Shown here: one piece after another, positions 1 through 7,246 of the stretch
How the letters are laid out: the number at the start of each line of letters is the position of its first letter
How positions within the stretch are numbered: position 1 is the stretch's first letter
NCBI GenBank assembly: GCA_030040455.1
Contig: JASHTR010000423.1
Location: 1 to 11,183, forward strand
From: Terriglobia bacterium
GTDB lineage: Bacteria; Acidobacteriota; Terriglobia; UBA7540
Direction: 5' to 3'
Length of the DNA: 11,183 bases
Translations under genes and position numbers: made by a program
The notes under the pieces: generated by a model
The model's database searches: none
Told to the model about the DNA's origin: nothing
The model's input: only the letters and a program-made list of their open reading frames with translations

Positions 1-1094
1 ATGCTAGCGGCTGGCAGGTGGCGGCAGATGCGAATCTGGCGGGGGAAACCTACCCTGACCAGAGCTTGTACCCTTCCAACAGTGTGCCGGGCCTCGTCAG
101 ACGTATCAACAGTGCTTTCAAGCGTGAAGACGAAAAGCAGCACCTTACCGGCCGAGAGGGCACCTATTGGTTCGCACCAATCGTAGCCGACGCTGAAGCG
201 GGTTTTGGCGGCTGCCTGAATGCCTTCGAATTGATGAAGGAAATGATTGAAGCGGGGGCAGCAGGAGTTCACTTCGAGGACCAACTCTCCTCCGCAAAGA
301 AATGCGGACATCTGGGCGGGAAGGTTCTGGTTCCAACCAGCGAGTTTACTCAAAAACTGACCGCCGCGCGCTTAGCCGCCGACACGATGGACATCCCCAC
401 CATCCTTATAGCCCGGACGGACGCCAAGAGCGCCAAGCTCCTTACCAACAACATCGACCCGGCGGACCAACCCTTTCTAACCGGACAGCGGACCCCCGAA
501 GGGTTCTTTGTGGTGCGGGGTGGTCTTGAGGCAGCCATCGCGCGAGGACTGGCCTACGCCGAGTATGCAGACATGCTATGGTTCGAAACGTCGGAGCCGA
601 ACCTCGAGGACGCGCGCGAGTTCGCCAGAGCAATCCACTCGACGTTCCCAGGAAAACTCTTGGCCTACAACTGCTCACCTTCTTTTCACTGGGAAAAGAA
701 TCTCGACAGCGCTACCATTGCGAAGTTTCAGGCTGAACTGGCAGCATGGGGATACAAATTCCAGTTCATCACCCTGGCGGGGTTCCATGCTCTTAATCAT
801 GGCACGTTCGAACTTGCCGCCGCCTATGCTCGGGAGGGAATGCCTGCTTACGTTCATCTTCAGCGGCAGGAATTTGAAAGTGAGCTCGCCGGATACAAAG
901 CGGCAAAGCATCAAGCCTTTGTGGGTGTTGGATATTTTGATGAAGTTGCCCGCCTGGTTGGCGGAGGAACATCATCAACGCTTGCGCTCGATGGATCAAC
1001 TGAGGAGGCGCAGTTTGCAGCATGTGAGCCGGTTTCTCCGGTCGCTGGTGGGGCCGGCCAGTCCACCGGCAGAGCATTGGCACGACCCTCCTAA
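1..1094 (+). CDS. aceA: Isocitrate lyase, 5'-truncated by the window edge
   Basis: Cleaves isocitrate to glyoxylate and succinate in the cytoplasm, the first step of the glyoxylate shunt used for growth on acetate or fatty acids. Reading starts at base 3. The first visible residues, [11 protein letters not shown], match the family about 90 residues in, so the true start lies upstream; the GTG at base 18 is internal. The catalytic-loop motif KKCGH is at visible residues 99-103, with the active-site Cys codon at 303-305. Other family blocks follow: [24 protein letters not shown] and GSTEEAQF. Family members normally end at or just after the last block. Here about 25 further residues, rich in Ala, Gly, Ser and Pro, run to the TAA at 1092-1094. 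The family call is very secure. This is primary metabolism and probably marks the flank of the biosynthetic cluster rather than part of it. Confidence 0.96.
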   Translation, partial: ASGWQVAADANLAGETYPDQSLYPSNSVPGLVRRINSAFKREDEKQHLTGREGTYWFAPIVADAEAGFGGCLNAFELMKEMIEAGAAGVHFEDQLSSAKKCGHLGGKVLVPTSEFTQKLTAARLAADTMDIPTILIARTDAKSAKLLTNNIDPADQPFLTGQRTPEGFFVVRGGLEAAIARGLAYAEYADMLWFETSEPNLEDAREFARAIHSTFPGKLLAYNCSPSFHWEKNLDSATIAKFQAELAAWGYKFQFITLAGFHALNHGTFELAAAYAREGMPAYVHLQRQEFESELAGYKAAKHQAFVGVGYFDEVARLVGGGTSSTLALDGSTEEAQFAACEPVSPVAGGAGQSTGRALARPS

Positions 1095-1124
1095 AGATCA
1101 TCTTATCTACTCTTTTTAAACCTT

Positions 1125-2531
1125 TTGGACCACCCTATAACCTTCGACCGTTCGGCCGGCATCATCGAAGACAAAGCCCAATTGCATAAGCATGTGTTAG
1201 CTGATTATTACCGGTGCCTCACGGACCAAGTTCCGTTTCTGCCGGCAGTCAAATCCACGATGCAGGAAGGGTACTTTCGGTTCGGCGCGGATACGATCTG
1301 CTATGGACAGCTCTCCTACAAGGATGCAGCTCGGAGCCCGCTGATGCAGTTAGCCGATGCTCTCGAAGAAGTGGCAGTGGAAGCGGAAGCGGAAGGGATC
1401 AAACTCCCCTTCAACCCCAGCGAGGTGGTCGAAAATCTGCGGCGCGAGCGCTATGCGGCTCATTTCCGCAAAGAAGGACAAGTTTTTAATGAAATTTTGC
1501 GGAAGGCATACTACTTTCTGCGGCCGTGCCTGGGCGTTTCCGTGCGCCGGCACCTCCAAAAAATGCGCCTGCGCGGGTGGAGTGAAATCAGCTTCCCGGC
1601 TTGGCCCGTCGACACCACGGTCGAGCGCATCCATCAGAAATTGCTGGCGTTATCTCTTGAAGCGCAGGGTGTACAAAGACTTCCTTTCATATGGTTTTGG
1701 CCGGAAGGTTTTATGAGTTGTGCCATCATCACCCACGACGTAGAAAGTTCCCTGGGCTGGGGCTTCTGCCGCCGTTTGATGGACCTGAACGAATCCTTTG
1801 AATTTCGTAGCTCCTTTCAGGTGGTGCCGGAGAACCGCTATTCGATTTCAAAAAGCTTTCTGCAAGATATTGAAGATCGCGGTTTCGAGGTCAACATTCA
1901 TGACCTGAACCACGATGGGCGACTTTATGCTGAACGCGCGGAGTTTCTGCGCCGGGCAAAACGCATCAACAGTTACGCGCGTGAATATGACGCTGCAGGA
2001 TTCCGTTCCGGTGTCCTCTACCGAAACGCGGACTGGTACGATGCGCTCGAGTTTTCCTATGATATGTCGTTTCCCAACGTAGCTCACCTCGACCCGCAAC
2101 GTGGCGGCTGTTGCACAGTGATGCCCTACTTTATCGGCAAGATCGTTGAGCTTCCCGTAACCTGCACGCAAGACTATACGCTCTTTCATATTCTTGGCAA
2201 TTACTCCATCGATCTATGGAAAAAGCAGATCGCTTTGATCATGAAGAACCACGGCCTGATCAGCCTCATTGTTCACCCTGATTACATTCAGGAGCAGCGA
2301 GCTCAGGCGACCTACAAAAATCTGCTCAGTTACCTTTCCGATCTACGTGTGAAGGGCAGCATCTGGGCTCCCCTGCCGAAGGACGTGGCGGCTTGGTGGA
2401 GAGAGCGAAGCAAAATGGAGTTGGTATATGAAGGCGGTAAATGGCGCATCGAGGGAGCCGGCAAGGAGCGGGCTTGCATCGCTTATGCCGCGCGAGTTGG
2501 AAATACGGTGACTTACAGCCTGGAGCGTTGA
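1125..2531 (+). CDS. NodB-like polysaccharide-deacetylase-fold protein
   Basis: A 468-residue protein if begun at TTG 1125. The start is uncertain: there is no convincing Shine-Dalgarno, and GTG 1194 or ATG 1260 are alternatives. The C-terminal half carries the carbohydrate-esterase-4 pattern: THDVE (203-207) for the metal-binding Asp strand, HDLNH (259-263) as the His-x3-His metal motif, AGFRSG (291-296) for the Arg loop, and VHPDYI (383-388) for the final His. Classical members read TFDDG and RxPxG, so this is a divergent branch, and activity on N-acetylated sugars cannot be assumed. The first ~190 residues are a helical, charged extension of unknown role. No signal peptide or membrane span is evident. 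It lies 30 bp after aceA in the same frame and 46 bp before the methyltransferase, so co-transcription is plausible. Fold assignment is good; substrate is unknown. Confidence 0.75.
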   Translation: MDHPITFDRSAGIIEDKAQLHKHVLADYYRCLTDQVPFLPAVKSTMQEGYFRFGADTICYGQLSYKDAARSPLMQLADALEEVAVEAEAEGIKLPFNPSEVVENLRRERYAAHFRKEGQVFNEILRKAYYFLRPCLGVSVRRHLQKMRLRGWSEISFPAWPVDTTVERIHQKLLALSLEAQGVQRLPFIWFWPEGFMSCAIITHDVESSLGWGFCRRLMDLNESFEFRSSFQVVPENRYSISKSFLQDIEDRGFEVNIHDLNHDGRLYAERAEFLRRAKRINSYAREYDAAGFRSGVLYRNADWYDALEFSYDMSFPNVAHLDPQRGGCCTVMPYFIGKIVELPVTCTQDYTLFHILGNYSIDLWKKQIALIMKNHGLISLIVHPDYIQEQRAQATYKNLLSYLSDLRVKGSIWAPLPKDVAAWWRERSKMELVYEGGKWRIEGAGKERACIAYAARVGNTVTYSLER

Positions 2532-2577
2532 AAACGAAGGCAAGCTCGTCTCATTGCACAGTTCGGGTGCGATAGCA

Positions 2578-3297
2578 ATGGTAGAGATCTCCGGGAAAGT
2601 GCTGGATCGGAACATATACGCCGATGGGGAATACCTGGAAAGAAATCCGCTATGGCACGCGGATGAATCTCCTTTTAAAGTCGTTCAAATTCTCCGAATG
2701 TTACAGATCCAGCGGCTTCATCCCAACACGATCTGTGAGGTCGGATGCGGTGCCGGAGAAGTTCTAAAACTGTTGCAGGAGAGGATGGACAAAACCTGCT
2801 GTTTTTGGGGTTACGACATCTCGCCCCAGGCCCTGGAAATATGCAAAGGTAAGGCAAACGAAAACCTTCAGTTCAAACTCGCGGACCTCAGTCAGGAGGA
2901 AAACACCTTCTTCGACTTGATTCTGGTTCTGGATGTCATCGAGCACGTCGAGGACTACTTCGGCTTTTTAAAGGGAATCCATCAGAAGAGTCATTTGAAG
3001 ATTTTTCATTTCCCCCTGGACCTTAGCGCACAGGCTGTGCTTCGCAAACGCGGCTTGCTTAAACGTCGGGAACTCTACGGCCATATCCAGTATTTCACCA
3101 AAGAGACAGCCCTCGAGACTCTCAAAGACGTTGGGTATGAGCTCCTAAACTATTTCTATACCCCTCGATGTATCGAACTCGCGAAGGAGAGCATCCAGAA
3201 ATTGGCTATATTGCCGAGGAAGATGTGTTTTGCGATCAATGAAGATCTGACAGCTCGAATCCTCGGCGGATACAGCTTATTGGTCTTGGCCAGGTGA
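2578..3297 (+). CDS. Class I SAM-dependent methyltransferase
   Basis: A 239-residue protein from ATG 2578. A TTG 24 bp upstream is possible but has no better ribosome site. It transfers a methyl group from S-adenosylmethionine to an unidentified acceptor. SAM-binding motif I is EVGCGAGE (54-61), the acidic residue ending strand beta-2 is Asp80 in WGYDIS, and the post-motif block is DVIEHVED (119-126), typical of the UbiE/Methyltransf_11-23 families. The C-terminal part has HIQYFTKETALETL (169-182), a conserved-looking helix that probably lines the acceptor site. The protein is soluble, with no membrane segment. Its position just after the NodB-like gene hints at a shared substrate such as a sugar or glycolipid. 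It could equally tailor the NRPS-PKS product encoded to the right. Family is secure; acceptor and O-, N- or C-specificity are not determinable. Confidence 0.85.
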   Translation: MVEISGKVLDRNIYADGEYLERNPLWHADESPFKVVQILRMLQIQRLHPNTICEVGCGAGEVLKLLQERMDKTCCFWGYDISPQALEICKGKANENLQFKLADLSQEENTFFDLILVLDVIEHVEDYFGFLKGIHQKSHLKIFHFPLDLSAQAVLRKRGLLKRRELYGHIQYFTKETALETLKDVGYELLNYFYTPRCIELAKESIQKLAILPRKMCFAINEDLTARILGGYSLLVLAR

Positions 3298-3437
3298 TTC
3301 AAGTTATGAGGGCAGAAAGCAGTCAGCGGAATCAAGACAAGCCATGAGGCACAATGCCTACTCCTCGTCTCGAATTTCACGATCAGCACATATCCTTAAT
3401 TCTTTTTCCCTCAAACCATGGTGAAGGTAGGTAGACA
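3298..3437 (+). promoter_or_regulatory. 140-bp spacer before the flavoprotein gene
   Basis: This is the longest gap in the window. It holds the AAGGTAGG ribosome site at 3424-3431 and a pyrimidine-rich stretch near 3396-3410. No convincing sigma-70 -35/-10 pair was found. The gap size suggests a fresh promoter for the flavoprotein, but this is inferred only from spacing. Confidence 0.25.
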
Positions 3438-3441
3438 ATGA
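3418..3441 (+). other. Possible 7-codon leader ORF overlapping the flavoprotein start
   Basis: ATG 3418 opens a short frame encoding MVKVGRQ whose TGA (3439-3441) overlaps the flavoprotein ATG (3438-3440) as ATGA. Translation of such a peptide could couple to the start of the flavoprotein. No ribosome site is visible before ATG 3418 and chance occurrence is quite likely. Confidence 0.2.
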
Positions 3442-4685
3442 CGTCCTGTGACGCGGTCATTATCGGTGCCGGGCCTTATGGTCTTTCTGCAGCCGCTCAT
3501 CTGCGCACGGTCAAGGGACTCGAATGTCGCGTCTTCGGCGATCCCATGTCCTTCTGGAACCGCAACATGCCGGTGGGCATGCAACTCCGTTCCGGCTGGG
3601 CAGCAACGTACATTGCCGATCCAAAACGATTGCTTACATTGGAAGCGTATCAGCAGGCATCAGGCAACCACTTTACAACCCCAGTGCCTCTCGATCAATT
3701 TGTGCAGTATGGTTTGTGGTTCCAGCGCCAGGCAGTACCTGATCTTGACTATCGCAATGTTGAGTTGGTCGAGTCGGAACCAGGAGGCTTTCGGCTTACA
3801 CTTCGGGATGGTGAGATGCTCCGTACGCGCCGCGTCATCATCGCGTGCGGTATCCAGCCGTTCGCTTGGCGTCCTTTGGAGTTCCGAGGTCTCCCCTCGT
3901 CGCTTGTGACCCACACTTCCGAACATCATGATTTTGGGGGGGGGGCCGGCAAAACGGTGCTCGTAATTGGCGGTGGGCAAAGCGCACTCGAATCCGCCGC
4001 TCTACTTCACGAAGCAGGAGCGGAGGTTGAAGTCATCGCGAGAGCGAGCAGCATTCAATGGCTTCAAGGATGGGCTTCCACAACGCTTCATTGGCGCATG
4101 GGCAAATTGACTGCGCGCCTTCTCTATGCGCCCACCGACGTGGGCCCTGCCGGCATCAGCCAAATTCTGGCACGACCGGATTTGTTCCGGAAGTTGCCTC
4201 GCGGTCTCCAAAACGTTCTTTGGAAGCGAGCCGTCCGGCCAGCGGGCGCACGCTGGCTGGTGAGGCGGCTTGAGGGCGTGCCGCTCACCCTTGGACGTTC
4301 GGTCATTTCGGTTGCCACAGCAGGCGAGCGCGTAGCGTTGCAGCTCAGCGATGGCACCCGCCGGAAAGCGCATCATGTGCTTCTGGGGACAGGTTTTCGT
4401 GTGGACATTTCAAAGTACAGATTATTGGGCCCAAGTATCCTGAAGTCCATCCGTCGCATCAATGGCTACCCTCAGCTCAAGGGAGGTCTTGAGACGTCGG
4501 TTCCCGGTTTGCACATCCTGGGCGCGCCAGCCGCCTGGAGCTTCGGCCCCTTGATGCAATTCGTTTCCGGCGCTCGCTACGCTTCCCAATCACTGCTGCG
4601 CTCGATCGCCGGGCGAAATCCCGCGTTAGAAGATCTCTATCAAGAACCGGTATGCCCGGATGAGGCATGGTCGGCCCTCCCGTAG
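3438..4685 (+). CDS. FAD- and NAD(P)H-dependent flavoprotein monooxygenase-like oxidoreductase
   Basis: A 415-residue protein of two-dinucleotide-fold architecture. The FAD motif GAGPYG is at 10-15, IACGIQP (135-141) closes the first fold, the NAD(P)H motif GGGQSA is at 178-183, and an LGTGF element lies at 316-320. The last is comparable to the ATGY-type motif of N-hydroxylating and flavin-containing monooxygenases. This layout fits a class B monooxygenase relative that oxidises an amine, sulfur or ketone, though the substrate is unknown. ATG 3438 is preceded by AAGGTAGG six bases away. A G10 run at 3936-3945 encodes Gly167-Gly169 in a loop just before the second Rossmann fold; gaining or losing one G would truncate the enzyme. 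The gene is followed convergently by the PPTase. It is a candidate tailoring oxidase for the cluster. Family confidence is high and the specific reaction low. Confidence 0.85.
   Translation: MTSCDAVIIGAGPYGLSAAAHLRTVKGLECRVFGDPMSFWNRNMPVGMQLRSGWAATYIADPKRLLTLEAYQQASGNHFTTPVPLDQFVQYGLWFQRQAVPDLDYRNVELVESEPGGFRLTLRDGEMLRTRRVIIACGIQPFAWRPLEFRGLPSSLVTHTSEHHDFGGGAGKTVLVIGGGQSALESAALLHEAGAEVEVIARASSIQWLQGWASTTLHWRMGKLTARLLYAPTDVGPAGISQILARPDLFRKLPRGLQNVLWKRAVRPAGARWLVRRLEGVPLTLGRSVISVATAGERVALQLSDGTRRKAHHVLLGTGFRVDISKYRLLGPSILKSIRRINGYPQLKGGLETSVPGLHILGAPAAWSFGPLMQFVSGARYASQSLLRSIAGRNPALEDLYQEPVCPDEAWSALP
3936..3945 (+). repeat. G10 homopolymer inside the flavoprotein gene
   Basis: Ten consecutive G bases follow GATTTT and precede CCGGC. 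They supply three Gly codons (residues 167-169) and the first base of an Ala codon. Runs this long are uncommon in coding DNA of this composition and are prone to slippage during replication or sequencing. As written, the frame is intact and both nucleotide-binding folds on either side read correctly. Confidence 0.95.
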
Positions 4686-4721
4686 CTCTGGCGCGGTAGT
4701 CAGGACTCTTTCAAACAAAAT

Positions 4722-4767
4722 GAAGGGCGACGGTGTTCAGATGCGACCTGCGATAAAGCCGCCCTTC
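4722..4767 (-). terminator. Likely intrinsic terminator of the PPTase gene
   Basis: An exact 8-bp inverted repeat, GAAGGGCG (4722-4729) and CGCCCTTC (4760-4767), lies between the two convergent genes. Read on the minus strand, the second arm is followed at once by the T-rich ATTTTGTTTGA, the order expected of a rho-independent terminator about 30-80 bases after the PPTase stop. The 30-base loop is long for a classical terminator, which lowers confidence. On the plus strand no T-run follows. Confidence 0.4.
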
Positions 4768-4799
4768 GTATCGCTAAGTGGAAAGGCCGTTCTTATCGA

Positions 4800-5543
4800 T
4801 CACAGTACGGGCGTCCATTCGAAACCTCGAAAACGCCAGCCTCTTCCCTCGCCAGCCAGAGCTGCAACATATCGCGCCGCTGGCCGAAACGAATGCAGAG
4901 TCCAGTTGACATTTCCAGGTCCGCAAAGTTCCTCAGAAGCGGCTGCCGAAAGTGAAACATCAAAACTATCAAGCGGTATCTCGAGGCCTACACCGCTGGC
5001 TTTTACGTATGCCTCCTTTTTGGTCCAGCAAGTGAAAAATCCATCGACCCGTAAGCCCGGTGGCAACGCACGCAGCGCCGCAACCTCGCGTGGGGAGAAA
5101 AAGCGCTCTGCTACTTCCATGCCGCCGAAATCGTGCCTGAGCAGCTCGATATCAACGCCAACCTCCCGTCCTTTAGCGAAAGCATATAACGCCATGCCAT
5201 GCGAGTGCGCCAGGTTAAAACGCATCCAGGGGGCACAATCCTTGAGAGCCGGTTTACCGCGAGGACCAGAGTCGAACTTCAACGCGGCCGGTGGTTGCCC
5301 CAAGTAAGCGCCGAGGAGCTCACGCAAAATGCCTCGTGCAGCAACAAAGCTCTCTCGATCTCGCTGAAATACGAAACGCGCCGCACGTGATATTTCATCC
5401 GGTGCAAGTGTCGCTTCTAAACGTGGAAGCTCTTCCGGCCTCGGGCTAAGAAGGGCGCGCCAGACGTGAACCTCATCGCTTGAGAGACTAAGCTCTGCCG
5501 GTGCCGCCGGCCAAACCAGAGACGAAAATCCCGCGTCGGTCAT
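4800..5543 (-). CDS. Sfp-type 4'-phosphopantetheinyl transferase
   Basis: A 247-residue enzyme that moves the phosphopantetheine arm of coenzyme A onto the conserved Ser of carrier-protein domains, converting apo-PCP and apo-ACP to the active holo form. All three family signatures are present: FNLAHSHG (109-116), VGVDIE (128-133, with Asp131 and Glu133 as Mg2+ ligands) and WTKKEAYVKASG (173-184, with Glu177 as the third acidic residue). Length is typical of the Sfp/EntD class rather than the ~120-residue AcpS class. The start ATG at 5541-5543 has AAGAGG (minus strand, 5554-5559) ten bases upstream. It is the only gene on the minus strand, divergent from the NRPS-PKS operon and convergent with the flavoprotein. 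Its job is presumably to arm the carrier domain encoded at 10215-10225 and those of the downstream PKS. Confidence 0.95.
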   Translation of the reverse strand: MTDAGFSSLVWPAAPAELSLSSDEVHVWRALLSPRPEELPRLEATLAPDEISRAARFVFQRDRESFVAARGILRELLGAYLGQPPAALKFDSGPRGKPALKDCAPWMRFNLAHSHGMALYAFAKGREVGVDIELLRHDFGGMEVAERFFSPREVAALRALPPGLRVDGFFTCWTKKEAYVKASGVGLEIPLDSFDVSLSAAASEELCGPGNVNWTLHSFRPAARYVAALAGEGRGWRFRGFEWTPVL

Positions 5544-5653
5544 AGCAAAACAACCTCTTGCTTCACACGCTGAACGTCTTGCAAAAGAGCGAACGCCCTC
5601 CGCAACCTCAAAAGGGAAGCAGAGGCATTGAACGATAGGAAGTTAATAAAGCC
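5544..5653. promoter_or_regulatory. Divergent intergenic region between PPTase and the biosynthetic operon
   Basis: These 110 bases must hold the transcription start of the PPTase on the minus strand and probably that of the four-gene plus-strand operon. Visible elements are the PPTase ribosome site (5554-5559, minus) and AGGAAG (5637-5642, plus), eleven bases before ATG 5654. No -35/-10 pair close to sigma-70 consensus could be picked out on either strand, so an activator or alternative sigma factor may be needed. The promoter role is inferred from gene orientation. Confidence 0.4.
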
Positions 5654-7246
5654 ATGGAGAACACCGCTTATTACTTAAAGTCGAACGTGATGGCGGAGCC
5701 GCTGGTGGACAGTTGGTACGCGTGGGCGCACCTGATTCCGCCCGCGACCGCAGCCAGGAACCTCACTGAGCGCCACCTGCGGATTATGGAATCTTACATC
5801 GAGTCGCCCGAAACGCACCAGGCCGCGGTGAAGAACCCGGCATTACTCGGAGGACCGTTTATGGACTTCGACCGTAACCGCGTCGAAGACGTGAAACGCC
5901 TGCGTGACCGGACTCTGGAAGAGCGCGACCACCTCGTTCGTCTTTCTCGCGCCATCGGGCAGCTCGACGCGCTGCTGAGGGAAAAGGCTACGGGCTACGG
6001 CCTGGAGTCGCTTTATGCGGAAGTGCCAGCCTGCCTCCAGGGGTATGTCGAGCTGGTCTACGATCTGAACTCTCACCCCTCGTTCCGGCTCATCGAGCCT
6101 CTGCTTTATAAAAGCGGATTTTATGATCCCTCCCTGCAGAGCGTGATGCTTTCGGAAATTCGCGGCGATGACCGCCCCTTCGTCTTGAGCACACCGCGGC
6201 TGGACAAGGATGGCTCCGTCCAATTACCGATCCCGTTTGCCAGCCGACAACTGGATGCGCTCTTTCGAATGAAGACCGAGCCCTCTTCGCGCGCCTCCAT
6301 TTTAGATACGCTGGGCCTCGACGGCGAGGGCTCTGAGCGGTTCCGTTCATTTTTGACCACGGAGCCGCCGCCGCCTTACTCCCAATACGATGGGGCCGGG
6401 GCACGCTGGCGCTATTTTGGACATGCGTGCATTCTGCTTGAAACACGCGAAGTCAGCGTGCTCCTGGACCCGGTGCTTAGCTATACCTATGAGACGGACA
6501 TTTCACGCTATACCTACGACGACCTGCCTGAGGTGATTGACTACGCGCTGATCACACACAATCACCAGGATCATATTCTATTTGAAACGCTGCTGCAGCT
6601 TCGGCATCGCATTCGAAACATTGTAGTGCCGCGGAACGGCGGCGGCGCACTACAGGACCCTTCGCTGAAGCTTCTGCTCAAGCAATGCGGTTTCCAAAGC
6701 GTGATCGAACTGTCTGAAATGGAGGAGGTTGCGTTTGACCGCGGAACGATTACGGCGGTGCCGTTTCTAGGCGAACACGGTGACCTCAACGTGTTGACCA
6801 AGTCCGCCTACCTCCTGCGGTTGGGCAGGCACTCACTGCTGTTCGCAGCCGACTCCTGTAATATTTCGCCCAAGGTGTATGAGCACGTACATAGAGAAAT
6901 TGGCGACGTGGACGCGCTGTTCCTGGGCATGGAATGCGATGGCGCTCCCCTCTCGTGGATTTATGGCCCCTTGCTGACCCAGCGGCTGGATCGTGCCATG
7001 GATCGGTCGCGCCGGCTCGCCGGGTCGAATTACGAGCGCGCCCTAGCTATATTGGACCAATTGCGCTCGAAGGAAGTGTACGTGTACGCCATGGGGCAGG
7101 AGCCCTGGCTCAATTACGTGATGAGCATCAAATACACCGATAAGTCAAATCCCATCATCCACTCGGATCATTTGATTGAGACTTGCCGGGAGCGTGGGAT
7201 CACGGCGGAGCGCCTTTTCGGAGAAAAGGAGATCTTTCTGCCGTGA
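5654..7246 (+). CDS. CmlA-type di-iron beta-hydroxylase acting on PCP-bound amino acids
   Basis: A 530-residue protein with a ~240-residue N-terminal domain and a C-terminal metallo-beta-lactamase fold, beginning near RYFGHACILLE (253-263). That matches the size and layout of CmlA, the chloramphenicol-pathway oxygenase that beta-hydroxylates an amino acid held on an NRPS carrier protein. The metal-binding motif is HNHQDH (302-307: His302, His304, Asp306, His307), with Glu374 in GEHGD and Asp400 in FAADSC. These lie three residues before the CmlA ligands as I recall them (H305, H307, D309, H310, E377, D403). MAMGQEP-like sequence (AMGQEPW, 479-485) and a late His503 are further candidate conserved points. 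A plain hydrolase is the alternative, but full length and position beside an A-PCP gene favour the oxygenase. AGGAAG precedes the ATG. It heads the operon and overlaps the next gene by four bases. Confidence 0.85.
   Translation: MENTAYYLKSNVMAEPLVDSWYAWAHLIPPATAARNLTERHLRIMESYIESPETHQAAVKNPALLGGPFMDFDRNRVEDVKRLRDRTLEERDHLVRLSRAIGQLDALLREKATGYGLESLYAEVPACLQGYVELVYDLNSHPSFRLIEPLLYKSGFYDPSLQSVMLSEIRGDDRPFVLSTPRLDKDGSVQLPIPFASRQLDALFRMKTEPSSRASILDTLGLDGEGSERFRSFLTTEPPPPYSQYDGAGARWRYFGHACILLETREVSVLLDPVLSYTYETDISRYTYDDLPEVIDYALITHNHQDHILFETLLQLRHRIRNIVVPRNGGGALQDPSLKLLLKQCGFQSVIELSEMEEVAFDRGTITAVPFLGEHGDLNVLTKSAYLLRLGRHSLLFAADSCNISPKVYEHVHREIGDVDALFLGMECDGAPLSWIYGPLLTQRLDRAMDRSRRLAGSNYERALAILDQLRSKEVYVYAMGQEPWLNYVMSIKYTDKSNPIIHSDHLIETCRERGITAERLFGEKEIFLP
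7226..7231 (+). promoter_or_regulatory. Ribosome binding site that sets the sulfotransferase start
   Basis: AAGGAG lies inside the last codons of the beta-hydroxylase, eleven bases before GTG 7243. That GTG overlaps the upstream TGA as GTGA. The pairing of a strong Shine-Dalgarno with a 4-base overlap argues for starting at 7243 rather than at TTG 7183 or ATG 7300. Confidence 0.65.

Noticed and set aside
508..1119. 203-codon open frame inside aceA in another frame
   Set aside because: The isocitrate lyase frame carries every family motif over the same bases; the alternative frame is rich in Arg, Ser and Trp with no domain.
1092..1124. T-run at 1111-1116 as a terminator after aceA
   Set aside because: The nearest stem (GCCGG/CCGGC around 1052-1070) lies about 40 bases earlier, so the hairpin and T-run are not adjacent.
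1379..1396. Threefold near-repeat of GGAAGC within the NodB-like gene
   Set aside because: It encodes an Ala/Glu-rich helix in frame and is too short and imperfect to call a tandem-repeat locus.
3347..3359. Small AGGCA/TGCCT hairpin in the spacer after the methyltransferase
   Set aside because: Only 5 bp with a 3-base loop and no following T-run; expected by chance.
4660..5307. Long plus-strand open frame of 215 codons across the PPTase gene
   Set aside because: It is antisense to a PPTase with all three family motifs, its own translation shows no recognisable domain, and it overlaps the end of the flavoprotein gene.
5544..5653. TTGCTT with a box 17 bases downstream as a sigma-70 promoter
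   Set aside because: The matching -10 box (GCAAAA) shares only two positions with consensus, and minus-strand candidates are equally poor.
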